A model generated the notes under the pieces. That model did no database searches. It saw nothing but the letters and a program-made list of their open reading frames with translations, and was not told the origin of the DNA. Shown piece after piece: positions 51,976 through 60,090 of a stretch of 64,000 nucleotides of DNA. Source of the DNA: Streptomyces sp. GESEQ-4 (GTDB lineage Bacteria > Actinomycetota > Actinomycetes > Streptomycetales > Streptomycetaceae); contig NZ_JAFFSU010000006.1 in assembly GCF_017948455.1 (NCBI RefSeq), forward strand, positions 186,001-250,000. The letters are read 5' to 3'. The first letter of the stretch is position 1. Each line of letters opens with the position of its first letter. The position numbers and the translations under genes are program-made.

Positions 51976-53192
51976 GCGTTCACACCTCCCAGGCCTCGGG
52001 ACACGACCAGCGTGTGCTCCCACTGAGGGGCCGGCCGCGCCTCGCCCCGGACGATGTCCAGCTCGATGCCCGGCGCCTGCCGGTCGAGGTTCACTGTGGG
52101 CGGCACCGAGCCCGCCGCCATGGCCCGCAGGGCGAGCGCCACGTCGGCGGGGGCGGCCGCGCCGAGCAGATGCCCGAAGCCCGACTTGGGCGCGGTGACG
52201 GGCACGTGTGCGGCGCTCTGCCCGAACGCCTCCTTGAGGCCGTAGCCCTCGGTGACGTCCTCGAAGGGGATGCCGGAGCCGTGTGCGAAGACGGCGCCCA
52301 GGTCGCCACCGGAGATCCCGGCGCGCTCGGCGGCGGTGCGCATGGCCCGGCCCAGCACCTGGCCGGTCGGTTCGACGGTGTAGTACGGCATGTATCCGTC
52401 GGTGCTGACGCCCCAGCCGGCGAGTTCGCCGAGGATGCGTGCCCCGCGCCGCTCGGCGTGCTCGCGGCGCTCCATCACCAGGAACACCGACCCCTCGGCG
52501 AAGACACTGCCGCCGTGCCCGGCGTCGAAGGGCCGGTACAGCTCGTGCGGGGCGAGGGAGCCGCGGGCCTTGGCGACCAGCCCGCTGGTTTCCAGGCACA
52601 GCCAGCCGTACGGCGACAGCGGGGCCTCGACACCGCCCGCGAGGACGACGTCGGCCCGGCCTCGCAGCAGGGTCTCGGCGGCTCCGATCAGCGCGTATGC
52701 GCCGCTGGCCCGGTCGGCGACGAAGGTGCGGGCCGGGCCCTTGATGCCCTGGTCGATGCAGATGTTGCCCTGCGGCGCCGCCGGGAACCAGGCGGTCGCC
52801 TGGTACGGGCTGACCGCGCGCGGGCCGTCGATCCACAGCTTGCGCAGCTCGCGCTCGGCGAACTCCCAGCCGCCGAGGATGTTGCCGACCATGACGCCGG
52901 TGCGCTCCGGGCTCACGTCGGTGCCGACGGCGACCCCGGCGTCCGCGAGAGCCCGGCGGACGGTGTGCACGGCGAGGTGGGTGAAACGGTCGGTGCGCTT
53001 GACGAAGCGGGAGGGCAGCTCGGCGTCGGCGTCGAAGTCGGCCTGGCCGGCGACGGGGCAGGCGTAGTCCCCGGCGTCGAAGCGGTCGATGGTGGCGAGG
53101 TGCGAGGTGCCCGCGCGGGCGCTGTTCCACAGGGGTTCGACGCCGTCGCCCGCCGGGGTGACGGCACCGATGCCGGTGATGACGATGCTCAT
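51954..53192 (-). CDS. Ketosynthase beta subunit / chain length factor
   Basis: A 412-residue thiolase-fold partner of KS-alpha. It aligns along its length, but the nucleophilic Cys is replaced: R161 in TFVADRASGAYAL stands where KS-alpha has C173. The catalytic histidine regions are also changed (VFAHGSGIPFEDV, SGFGHLLGAAAPAD). It sets chain length in the heterodimer. The start is ATG 53192 in the KS-alpha stop (ATGA), securing equal production. It lacks the usual glutamine of many CLFs at the active-site position, so it belongs to a divergent CLF branch. Confidence 0.94.
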   Translation of the reverse strand: MSIVITGIGAVTPAGDGVEPLWNSARAGTSHLATIDRFDAGDYACPVAGQADFDADAELPSRFVKRTDRFTHLAVHTVRRALADAGVAVGTDVSPERTGVMVGNILGGWEFAERELRKLWIDGPRAVSPYQATAWFPAAPQGNICIDQGIKGPARTFVADRASGAYALIGAAETLLRGRADVVLAGGVEAPLSPYGWLCLETSGLVAKARGSLAPHELYRPFDAGHGGSVFAEGSVFLVMERREHAERRGARILGELAGWGVSTDGYMPYYTVEPTGQVLGRAMRTAAERAGISGGDLGAVFAHGSGIPFEDVTEGYGLKEAFGQSAAHVPVTAPKSGFGHLLGAAAPADVALALRAMAAGSVPPTVNLDRQAPGIELDIVRGEARPAPQWEHTLVVSRGLGGVNACLLLRR

Positions 53193-54475
53193 GACCGGCC
53201 CCCGTCCCGCACGGTCCGCACGACCATCGCCGCGTGCAGGCCCGCGAAGCCGCTGGCGTCCTTGAGGATGACCTCACCGTCCCAGGGACGGCCCGTGCCC
53301 GGCACATAGTCGAGGTCGCACGTGGGATCGGGCGTCTCGTAGTTGGCCGTGGGGTGCACGAAGGAGTGCCGGCCGGCCAGGGCGCACAGCACGATCTCCA
53401 TGGCGCTGGCGGCGGCCAGGGCGTGACCGAGCATGGACTTCGCCGAGTTCACCGGGATCTCCCGTGCGCGCTCGCCCAGTGCCAGCTTGAGCGCGCTGGT
53501 CTCGCAGGTGTCGTTCTGCCGGGTGGAGCTGCCGTGCGAGCTGACGTGGTCGATCGCGCCGGGCGCCACCCCGGACACGTCGATGGCCTGGCGCATGGCC
53601 CGGGTCAGGTCCTCGCCGTCGGACAGCAGGTCGGTCATGTGGATGGCGTTGGACGTGTGCGAGAAGCCGCTGATCTCGAGGTAGGGGGTGGCACCGCGCC
53701 GCAGCGCGTGCTCCTTCTCCTCCAGTACGACGACACCGCAGCCCTCGCCGAGCACGAAGCCGTCGCGGTCCGCATCGTAGGGGCGGGAGGCGGCCTCGGG
53801 GTGGTCCCGGTGGGCGCGGGAGAGGCAGTTGATGATCTCGAAGGAGGCCACGGTCACCGGGGTGATGGGGGCCTCGCTGGCGCCGGCGATCATGACGTCG
53901 GCGTCGCCGTGGGCGATCGTCTCGAAGGCGTGGCCGACCGCGTCGATGCCGCCGATGCAGCCCGTGGACAGGGTGACGCAGGGGCCCTGGGCGCCGAGCA
54001 GGGCCGACAGGACGGTCCCGGGCGTGTTCGACATGGACGCGAGATACAGGTCCCGGCCCGCCTTGGCCGGGTCGATGGGCTTCCGGCCCTCGTCAGTGAC
54101 GGCGAGGAACTCCTCCTCCATCTTGGGCGTGCCGCAGATCGCCGTGGACAGCGAGATGCCGGTCCGTTCCGCGTCGTAGCCGCCGTCCTGGAGTCCCGCG
54201 TCCCGTATCGCCTGCAGGGCCGCCGCGACCGCGAACTGCACATACCGGTCGAGGCGTTGCACCTCGGGCGGCAGCGAGGGTATCTGCTCCTCGAATCCGG
54301 GGACCTCGGCTATCGCGTCGGAGGCGAAGTCGAAGGACTTGAAAAGGGGAGAGCTCGTAATGTCGGAAAGGGATTTCGTGACGCTTTTTCCCGCCGAGAC
54401 CGTGTCCCAGAAGGCTTCTTTCCCGATTCCCGCCGGGCTGATCACGCCGAGCCCGGTGACGACCACTTCTCGCAT
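53189..54475 (-). CDS. Ketosynthase alpha subunit of type II PKS
   Basis: A 428-residue beta-ketoacyl synthase that builds the polyketide by Claisen condensation. EVVVTGLGVISPAGIGKEAF at the N-terminus, active-site C173 in TLSTGCIGGIDAVGH, His regions SSHGSSTRQNDTCET and NSAKSMLGHALAAASA, and the GFAGLHAAMV C-terminal loop. The start is ATG 54475, 2 bp after the first methyltransferase gene; the stop overlaps KS-beta. Catalytic triad intact. It is the core of a clade related to pentangular/discoid aromatic PKSs (inferred from gene context). Confidence 0.96.
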   Translation of the reverse strand: MREVVVTGLGVISPAGIGKEAFWDTVSAGKSVTKSLSDITSSPLFKSFDFASDAIAEVPGFEEQIPSLPPEVQRLDRYVQFAVAAALQAIRDAGLQDGGYDAERTGISLSTAICGTPKMEEEFLAVTDEGRKPIDPAKAGRDLYLASMSNTPGTVLSALLGAQGPCVTLSTGCIGGIDAVGHAFETIAHGDADVMIAGASEAPITPVTVASFEIINCLSRAHRDHPEAASRPYDADRDGFVLGEGCGVVVLEEKEHALRRGATPYLEISGFSHTSNAIHMTDLLSDGEDLTRAMRQAIDVSGVAPGAIDHVSSHGSSTRQNDTCETSALKLALGERAREIPVNSAKSMLGHALAAASAMEIVLCALAGRHSFVHPTANYETPDPTCDLDYVPGTGRPWDGEVILKDASGFAGLHAAMVVRTVRDGGRS

Positions 54476-54477
54476 GG

Positions 54478-55512
54478 TTACCGCCTTTCTCCTGTCTGGG
54501 CCGTCACCAGCCCGTGCGTTACGCATTCCTTCGCCGTCACACCGGCGTCTTCCATGAGGGCGCGGTAGTCCTCCGCCGCGAGTACGGCCCCGTCCGCGGT
54601 GTTGACCAGGAGGCTGAGCCCGAGCATCGGCCGGCTCAGCGCGGGCCGCCCGGGCTCCGGCCGCATGACGTCGGCCAGCAGCAGCGTGCCGCCCGGGCGG
54701 AGCAGCCGGGCGCACTCCCGCACCAGCCGGGCCGTGGCGGTGGGCCCCGCGAAGCGGCCCGCGTGTGCCAGCACCACGGTGTCGAAGCCGGCGTCGGCGA
54801 ACGGCGGTGCGGCGAAGTCGGCGGACACGAACCGGAACCTGTCGGCCACCCCGAACTCCGCCGCCCGCGCCCGGGCCGACCCGAGCAGCACCGGATCGTC
54901 GTGCGCGGTCACCTCGGCCCGCGGATCGGCGGCGGCAAGGGCGATGCCCCACTCGCCGCCCCCGCAGGCCAGGTCCAGCACCCGGCCCGCGCCGCGCATC
55001 CCCAGGGCCTCGACCGCCGCGAAGGCGACCCGGACGGCGAGCGGGAAACCGCCGCCGAAGAGTCCGGGGTGACGACCGCGCGAGGCGGGGGCGCCGAAGT
55101 CCCCGGAGCGGTCGCCGGAGCGGGTGACCGAGGTCAGCGCACTCCACCGGTCCCACTGGCCGAGCACCTCGGTGAAGTGGTCGCCCAGGTAGGTCGGCTC
55201 GCCCTCGACGAGGTAGGCACGCGACAGCTCGGTCAGTCCCTGCCCGTCACCGGTGAGCAGTCCGAACTCGGTGAGGGCGGCCAGCAGGTCGCCCAGGGCC
55301 CGGGGGTCGCAGCCGAGTGCGCCGGCGAGGTCCTCGATGCCGCGCGGGCCCCGGGCCAGCTCGGTGAACACGCCCAGTTCCAGGGCCGTACCGAGGGCTC
55401 TGGCCCTGGCGAAGCCGAAGTTGAGGGCGAGCAACGGGCCTGGGTCGGGGGCGGTCGTGTAGCGGGCCAACGCCGCGGCGGGGGGCGCGGCCTGCACCGG
55501 GGTGTCCGTCAT
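54478..55512 (-). CDS. SAM-dependent methyltransferase (acetylserotonin O-methyltransferase-like), first of a pair
   Basis: A 344-residue methyltransferase: N-terminal helical dimerisation domain (ALNFGFARARALGTALELGV, RGIEDLAGALGCDPRALGDL) and C-terminal Rossmann domain (RVLDLACGGGEWGIALA motif I, then GFDTVVLAHAGRF and LLRPGGTLLLADVM). This fold includes O- and C-methyltransferases of aromatic polyketides. Two tandem, diverged copies precede KS-alpha. The resistomycin skeleton needs C-methylations forming a gem-dimethyl group, which would explain a pair. Start ATG 55512. Confidence 0.9.
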   Translation of the reverse strand: MTDTPVQAAPPAAALARYTTAPDPGPLLALNFGFARARALGTALELGVFTELARGPRGIEDLAGALGCDPRALGDLLAALTEFGLLTGDGQGLTELSRAYLVEGEPTYLGDHFTEVLGQWDRWSALTSVTRSGDRSGDFGAPASRGRHPGLFGGGFPLAVRVAFAAVEALGMRGAGRVLDLACGGGEWGIALAAADPRAEVTAHDDPVLLGSARARAAEFGVADRFRFVSADFAAPPFADAGFDTVVLAHAGRFAGPTATARLVRECARLLRPGGTLLLADVMRPEPGRPALSRPMLGLSLLVNTADGAVLAAEDYRALMEDAGVTAKECVTHGLVTAQTGERR

Positions 55513-55521
55513 CGTGGCGTC

Positions 55522-56571
55522 CTACTTGGTTGCCGTGAGCAGACCGGAGAGCAGGGACACGTTGCGGGTGCCGATGTCCCGGAACCCGGCGCCCTCCACC
55601 CAGGCGCGGATCTCGTCCACGTCCCGGACCTCGCCCTCCTCGGTGTTGACCAGGAGGATCAGCCCGAACATGGCCGGGAAGAGCCCGGTGGCCAGGGCGG
55701 GCATGTGGGAGTGCACCAACAGTCGTCCGCCGTCGGGCAGATGGGCGTGGATGCGCTTGACCAGGTGGGCGGCACGCTCGGGGCCGTAGCCGTCGAGGAC
55801 GTGGGAGAGGAGGACCGCGTCGGTCTCGGGCCAGGCGTCCTCCATGATGTCGGCGGGCCTGACCTCGATCCGGTCCTCGAGTCCGGCCTCGCGCACGTTG
55901 GCGCGGGCCAGGTCGGTCACGGCGGGGTAGTCGAGGGCCGTGACGCGCAACTCGGGGTGGTGCGAGGCGAGGGCGATCGAGTAGTCGCCCGAGCCGCAGC
56001 CCAGGTCGACGACGCGGCCGACGCCGGCCAGCGGGGCCGCGGCGGCCAGCTTGCCCGCCTGGAGCCGGGAGCTGACCCGCATGGCCTGGATGAGCCGCCC
56101 GGTGCCCTCGCGGCCCTCTCCGGCCGCGGCGCCCTGGTCGCGGTAACCCTGCTTGAGGACCCGCTGGTTGAGGGAGGTGTTGGTGCGTACGGCCTCGTCG
56201 AGGCGGGAGAAGTGGCCGAAGTGGGAGTTCTGGTGCGCGGCGAACCCGCCCATGTACTCGGGCCGCCCGGCGACGAGATACCGGCTCGTCTCGTCGGAGT
56301 TGCGGTAGCCGCCGTTCTCGGCACGCACCAGGTCCAGGCCCTTGAGAGCGACGAGGAGGGCACGGGTGGGACGTTCCTGGAGGTTCAGTTCGCGGGCCAG
56401 TTCGGCCACGGTGCGCGGGTTCTTCTCCAGCGCCTCGAAGACCCCGAGCTCGAGGGCCGTGAACACGGCCTTGGACTGGAGGTAGGCGGTCAGGATGGTG
56501 TGGACCCGCGAGGAGTCGCCGTCGGGTGCGGGGGAGCCGGCCTGGGTGTGGAGGTCCTGAGTGGTCGTCAC
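55522..56571 (-). CDS. SAM-dependent methyltransferase, second of a pair
   Basis: A 349-residue paralogue of the next gene in the operon, with the same architecture: dimerisation domain (LTAYLQSKAVFTALELGVFE, RTVAELARELNLQERPTRAL) and SAM domain (RVVDLGCGSGDYSIALASHH motif I, DAVLLSHVLDGYG, LPDGGRLLVHSHM). The start is GTG 56571 overlapping the cupin stop (GTGA at 56568-56571). The two copies share length and motifs but are not recent duplicates. They probably methylate successive positions of the same polyketide. Confidence 0.9.
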   Translation of the reverse strand: MTTTQDLHTQAGSPAPDGDSSRVHTILTAYLQSKAVFTALELGVFEALEKNPRTVAELARELNLQERPTRALLVALKGLDLVRAENGGYRNSDETSRYLVAGRPEYMGGFAAHQNSHFGHFSRLDEAVRTNTSLNQRVLKQGYRDQGAAAGEGREGTGRLIQAMRVSSRLQAGKLAAAAPLAGVGRVVDLGCGSGDYSIALASHHPELRVTALDYPAVTDLARANVREAGLEDRIEVRPADIMEDAWPETDAVLLSHVLDGYGPERAAHLVKRIHAHLPDGGRLLVHSHMPALATGLFPAMFGLILLVNTEEGEVRDVDEIRAWVEGAGFRDIGTRNVSLLSGLLTATK

Positions 56572-56999
56572 TTGTTCTCCAGGAGGCTGGTGTACTCGGG
56601 CATCTGCGTGTACTCGTAGGGGTCCTCGGAGAGGAAGACGTTGCGCACCGGCGGCCGCTCGCACGGAGCGACCACAAGGAACCGGCACGTCTGCTCGGGG
56701 CCGGTGACGAAGCCGTGCTGCTCGCCCCGGGGGATGAAGATGGCCTCGCCCGGCCCGACCTGCTCGGTGCGGCCCTGGTCGGGCAGGACCAGGCCCATGG
56801 AGCCTTCGAGCACGTAGATCTCGTGCTCCCAGTCGTGGAAGTGGGGCGGGGTGGACCCGTTCGGCGACACCTCGAACTCGGTGAGGACGAAGCGGTCCGC
56901 GCCGTCCGGGGTGTCGATCAGTTTGCGGTGCGTCGTTTCCTTCGCTCCCGGTTCCCTTACGATTTCCGCCTTCACATCGGTTCGGTGCACGCGTTTCAT
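56568..56999 (-). CDS. Cupin-fold polyketide cyclase (RemF-like candidate)
   Basis: A 143-residue single-domain cupin. Metal ligands H53, H55, E60 in PPHFHDWEHEIYVLEG and H95 in PRGEQHGF are the classical HxHx4E...H set, here probably zinc or nickel. Cupin cyclases such as RemF act in resistomycin-type polyketide folding. First gene of the 12-gene minus-strand operon. The start is ATG 56999 with GGAAAGG 7 bases upstream; the frame open to 57098 lacks coding character. The assignment as cyclase rests on context; a dioxygenase-like role is an alternative. Confidence 0.85.
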   Translation of the reverse strand: MKRVHRTDVKAEIVREPGAKETTHRKLIDTPDGADRFVLTEFEVSPNGSTPPHFHDWEHEIYVLEGSMGLVLPDQGRTEQVGPGEAIFIPRGEQHGFVTGPEQTCRFLVVAPCERPPVRNVFLSEDPYEYTQMPEYTSLLENK

Positions 57000-57209
57000 C
57001 GGCCGCCTTTCCGCTCTGAGGGACCCGTCATCCGGTGATTCGGAGCCTCGTTCGGAAAGCGACTCTAGGGCTGACATAAGAAAACCCTCTACGGACAACC
57101 GTCACCGCATATCCGTGACAATCACCCATTACCGACCGGGACATGTGCCCACCCGATGGGGACATCCACCCAGGGGGCCATCACCGGCCGGTGCTCGGCC
57201 GAAATTCGA
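57000..57209 (-). promoter_or_regulatory. Promoter region of the polyketide operon
   Basis: About 210 bp upstream of the cupin gene with no coding sequence. On the minus strand TTGTCC (about 57092-57097) and TATGTC (about 57072-57077) are possible -35/-10 elements, with short spacing. A small inverted repeat GTCAC (57101-57105)/GTGAC (57115-57119) lies just upstream and could bind the LuxR-type or another regulator. The 43585 operator sequence is not repeated here. Confidence 0.4.
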
Positions 57210-57236
57210 GGGTGGCCGGCATATCGCCGGCCACCC
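57210..57236. terminator. Terminator hairpin after the small minus-strand genes
   Basis: A perfect 11-bp stem GGGTGGCCGGC, loop ATATC, GCCGGCCACCC, 16 bp after the stop at 57252. It insulates the small-gene pair from the polyketide operon promoter. Confidence 0.8.
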
Positions 57237-57251
57237 TAGGTGAGCGGCCCC

Positions 57252-57467
57252 TCAGGGGATCTCGCCACGGCTGCGTGCGTTCGCATAGGCCGTGGCGGCA
57301 CTGAGCCGCTCGGCGGGGGTGGCATGCCGTACGACGCTGGGCTCGGCGTCCCACTCCTTGCCGCCGCCGTACGGTCTGAGTTGTACGTATGGCCCCTCGT
57401 GCCCCATGACGAGGCCGACCCGCCCAGTGCGGGTGTCCACCACGTACGACCCGACCGGCGGCTTCAT
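57252..57467 (-). CDS. Small conserved Streptomyces protein
   Basis: A 71-residue protein of unknown function: PVGSYVVDTRTGRVGLVMGH, then YVQLRPYGGGKEWDAEPSVV. The beta-rich pattern looks like a small SH3-like or barrel domain. It overlaps the upstream small gene (ATGA at 57464-57467). Such genes typically accompany XRE/DUF397 regulator loci in Streptomyces, as here, so it may be part of that module. Start ATG 57467. Confidence 0.75.
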   Translation of the reverse strand: MKPPVGSYVVDTRTGRVGLVMGHEGPYVQLRPYGGGKEWDAEPSVVRHATPAERLSAATAYANARSRGEIP

Positions 57468-57670
57468 CGCAGGACCACCGCGAGTCGCTGCGCGGCCTCG
57501 ACGGAACAGCCGCCCAGTTCGACGAGCGGACATGGGGTCTCCCGCGCGAGACTTGCCGGGTCGAGCCGCAGGGACGGCAGAATGATTCCTGCGTTTTCCA
57601 ACGCTGCCCGCAATTCTTTCACTGCTTCCTCCGCCTCTTCGACGCAGAGCGCCGAGTGCTGTGCCTTCAC
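57464..57670 (-). CDS. Small hypothetical protein linked to XRE/DUF397 locus
   Basis: A 68-residue protein with predicted helices (EEAEEAVKELRAALENAGI) and a Cys-containing C-terminal half (CPLVELGGCSVEAAQRLAVV). The GTG start at 57670 has GGAGGGG 7 bases upstream. Translationally coupled to the following small gene. Function unknown. It diverges from the XRE regulator at 57787, so it is a candidate target of that regulator. Confidence 0.75.
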   Translation of the reverse strand: MKAQHSALCVEEAEEAVKELRAALENAGIILPSLRLDPASLARETPCPLVELGGCSVEAAQRLAVVLR

Positions 57671-57786
57671 GTGGTTCCCCTCCCTTTTCGGGTTTTACGC
57701 TTCGCATCTCAAGGCTCGCGCACCACATCTACACTCGGCAGGAGTCTGTGCTCTACAAGTGCGGGGCAGTACAAGGGGGTTGAACT

Positions 57787-58620
57787 GTGGCCAACGGTTC
57801 ACGTCAGGCGGCATGGGAGTTCTTCGGCACGGAACTGAAGCGGCACCGGGAGGACAGGGGGCTCACTCAGGTCGAGTTGGGGGCGCGCGTCTTCGTCTCG
57901 GGCGCCTATATCGGCCAGTTCGAGCAGGCGATTCGAAAGCCGCAGCTGGATATCGCCCAGCGGATTGACGAGGTGCTGCAAACCGACGGTATTTTCGAGC
58001 GGGCGTGGCGCAAGCTCATCGACGACAAACGGTATGCCGATTATTTTGCGGCCGTCGTGGAACTGGAGCGGACGGCGACGAAGATTGCGGAGTTCGCACC
58101 CACCGTGGTGCCGGGCCTGTTGCAGACCGCCGCCTACGCACGGGCGGTCACCATCGCGGCCAACCCGTTCGTCACCGACGAGTACGTGGAGGAGAAGGTT
58201 ACGGCCCGCCTGGAGCGCCAGCACATCCTCAAGGACGCTACAAGGCCGGAGTATTGGGTGATCCTGCATGAGGGGGTGCTGCGCAGCCCGGTGGGCGGCC
58301 CGGAGGCCATGGCCCAGCAACTGGAGCACATCGCGGGGCTGATGCGGGAGCGCAAGGTGTGGGTGACGGTGGTGCCGTTCGCGGCTGGAGCGCATGCGTC
58401 GATGGGCGGAATGCTGCAGCTCATGGAGTTCGACGACGCCCCTCCGGTCGCCTATACAGAGACCGCGTTTTCGGGAACGTTGTTGGACGATCCGGCTGTG
58501 GTGAAGCGGGCACAGCGCGCATACGATCTGCTCAGGGGCGCCGCACTGTCGCCGTCGGCGACCCTGGCCCTGATCGAATCGGCGGCTGAGGACTACAGAC
58601 GATGCGCGAGTACGACCTGA
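57787..58620 (+). CDS. XRE-family HTH regulator (Scr1/DUF5753 type)
   Basis: A 277-residue regulator. Helix-turn-helix at residues 14-65 (ELKRHREDRGLTQVELGARV, YIGQFEQAIRKPQLDIAQRI) and a C-terminal DUF5753/Scr1-like domain (PTVVPGLLQTAAYARAVTIA, GGPEAMAQQLEHIAGLM, VTVVPFAAGAHASMGG). This family is expanded in Streptomyces (BldB/WhiJ-type systems), always next to DUF397 genes. The GTG start at 57787 has AAGGGGG 7 bases upstream. It overlaps the DUF397 gene by 19 bp. Probably a developmental or local repressor. Confidence 0.93.
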   Translation: MANGSRQAAWEFFGTELKRHREDRGLTQVELGARVFVSGAYIGQFEQAIRKPQLDIAQRIDEVLQTDGIFERAWRKLIDDKRYADYFAAVVELERTATKIAEFAPTVVPGLLQTAAYARAVTIAANPFVTDEYVEEKVTARLERQHILKDATRPEYWVILHEGVLRSPVGGPEAMAQQLEHIAGLMRERKVWVTVVPFAAGAHASMGGMLQLMEFDDAPPVAYTETAFSGTLLDDPAVVKRAQRAYDLLRGAALSPSATLALIESAAEDYRRCASTT

Positions 58621-58868
58621 GCAACGCCCGCTGGCGCAAGAGCAGTCACAGCAACGGCGAAGGCGGCAGCTGCGTCGAGGTCGCGTACGACTTCCCCGGC
58701 GCCGCCCGCTGGCGCAAGAGCAGCTACAGCAACGGGCAAGGCGGCGACTGCGTCGAAGTCGCCGACGGAGTCCCCGGCGTCGTACCGGTCCGCGACAGCA
58801 AAGTCGCCGACGGCCCCGTCATCCTCCTCGGCGCCACCGCCTGGGCGGCCTTCATCCGCGCCTGCTAG
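58602..58868 (+). CDS. DUF397 protein with internally duplicated N-terminal half
   Basis: An 88-residue partner of the XRE regulator. A DUF397 unit ARWRKSSHSNGEGGSCVEVA is followed by a second copy ARWRKSSYSNGQGGDCVEVA, then the usual C-terminal strand (VPVRDSKVADGPVILLGATA, WAAFIRAC). Normal DUF397 proteins are about 60-65 residues with a single copy, so this is an internal duplication of about 28 codons. The start ATG 58602 lies inside the XRE gene. DUF397 proteins antagonise or modulate their XRE partner. Confidence 0.9.
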   Translation: MREYDLSNARWRKSSHSNGEGGSCVEVAYDFPGAARWRKSSYSNGQGGDCVEVADGVPGVVPVRDSKVADGPVILLGATAWAAFIRAC

Positions 58869-58990
58869 TCTCCCCGAGCCTCCTGCGGGGGAAGTCCGGT
58901 GAGAGTCCGGCGCTGACCCGCAACGGTGTGTGCGTGGGCCCCCTGGGGCCGACGTGCAAGCCCGATTACCCGCAGGCGGTTGCCAGCCCA
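58866..58990 (+). ncRNA. Cobalamin riboswitch
   Basis: The conserved core is visible at 58886-58927: GGGGGAAGTCCGGTGAGAGT then CCGGCGCTGACCCGCAACGGT, followed by a hairpin (GGGCCCCCTGGGGCC) and a 3' box AAGCCCGATTACCCGC near 58958. This matches the Rfam Cobalamin class. It starts at the DUF397 stop codon and lies directly upstream of a FecCD-type importer, so B12 should switch off the importer, most likely by masking translation initiation. Boundaries are approximate. Confidence 0.88.
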
Positions 58991-59037
58991 TTGACCGCTC
59001 GCCGAGGACTGCGAGCCGAGGCGAAGGACCGCCGAGC

Positions 59038-60090
59038 GTGCGCCTCTCCCCAGGCCGAGTATCTGTGCCGCTGTTGGTTGTCGCCCTCGCGATGCTGCTC
59101 CTCGTCTCCCTTGTCGCCGGCGTCGGGCTGGGGGCCGCCGGGGTCGGCTGGGGTGACGTCCTCCGGTTCCTGGGGGCCGGGTTCACCGGCGAGACCATTC
59201 ACTCCGCGGACGTGGCGTCGTACACCATCGTCTGGGAGATCCGGCTGCCTCGTGTCGTGCTCGCCGCTGTCGTGGGGGCGGGGCTCGCGACGGTCGGGGT
59301 GGCTGTGCAGGCGATGGTGCGTAACGCGCTGGCCGATCCGTTCGTGCTGGGGATTTCGTCCGGTGCCGCTGTGGGGGCCAACGCGGTCATCCTGCTCGGG
59401 GCGTTCGCGGGGCTCGGGGTGTGGGCGCTGTCGGTGTCGGCGTTCTGCTCGGCGCTGGTGGCGATGGCGATCGTGTACGCCGTGGCGCGTTCCGCGACGC
59501 ACGGGCTGACGCCGCTGCGGCTGATCCTGACGGGGACGGCGCTGGCGTACGGCTTCGAAGCGCTGACGACCGTGATGGTGTTCGGCGCGGCCCGGGGCGA
59601 GGCGGCCAGGTCGGCGATGATGTGGCTGCTGGGGAGTCTGGGCGGGGCGACCTGGCCACGGGTGCCGATCGCCGCCGCGACGGTCGTGGCCGGGTGGGTG
59701 TGGCTGCGGTGGCGGGCGGAGGCCCTGAACGCGCTGGCGATGGGGGACGAGACGTCGGCGACGCTGGGGGTGCAACCCGGGCGGCTGCGGCGGGAGTTGT
59801 TCCTCGTCACGGCGGCGGTGACCGGGACGGTCGTCGCGGTGAGTGGAGCCATCGGGTTCGTCGGGCTGATGGTGCCGCATGTCGTACGGATGCTGGTGGG
59901 CGCCGATCACCGGCGGGTGCTGGCCGTCGCGCCGCTCGCCGGGGCCGTACTGCTGGTGTGGGCGGATGTGCTGTCCCGGCTGCTGCTGGCGCCCGCGGAG
60001 TTGCCGGTCGGGGTGATCACCGCGGTGGTCGGCGTCCCGGCCTTCCTGCTGCTGATGCGGCGCGGCGGCTACGCCTTCGGGGGGCGCTGA
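59038..60090 (+). CDS. btuC: Cobalamin/iron-type ABC transporter permease (BtuC/FecCD family)
   Basis: A 350-residue membrane protein with about ten TM helices. VGVAVQAMVRNALADPFVLG and GISSGAAVGANAVILLG are FecCD-family signatures; GAIGFVGLMVPHVVRMLVGAD is the C-terminal coupling motif. GTG 59038 (VRLSPGRVSVP) follows AAGGA. The cobalamin riboswitch just upstream identifies the substrate as B12 or another corrinoid rather than a siderophore. The gene overlaps the ATPase gene by one base. Confidence 0.87.
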   Translation: MRLSPGRVSVPLLVVALAMLLLVSLVAGVGLGAAGVGWGDVLRFLGAGFTGETIHSADVASYTIVWEIRLPRVVLAAVVGAGLATVGVAVQAMVRNALADPFVLGISSGAAVGANAVILLGAFAGLGVWALSVSAFCSALVAMAIVYAVARSATHGLTPLRLILTGTALAYGFEALTTVMVFGAARGEAARSAMMWLLGSLGGATWPRVPIAAATVVAGWVWLRWRAEALNALAMGDETSATLGVQPGRLRRELFLVTAAVTGTVVAVSGAIGFVGLMVPHVVRMLVGADHRRVLAVAPLAGAVLLVWADVLSRLLLAPAELPVGVITAVVGVPAFLLLMRRGGYAFGGR

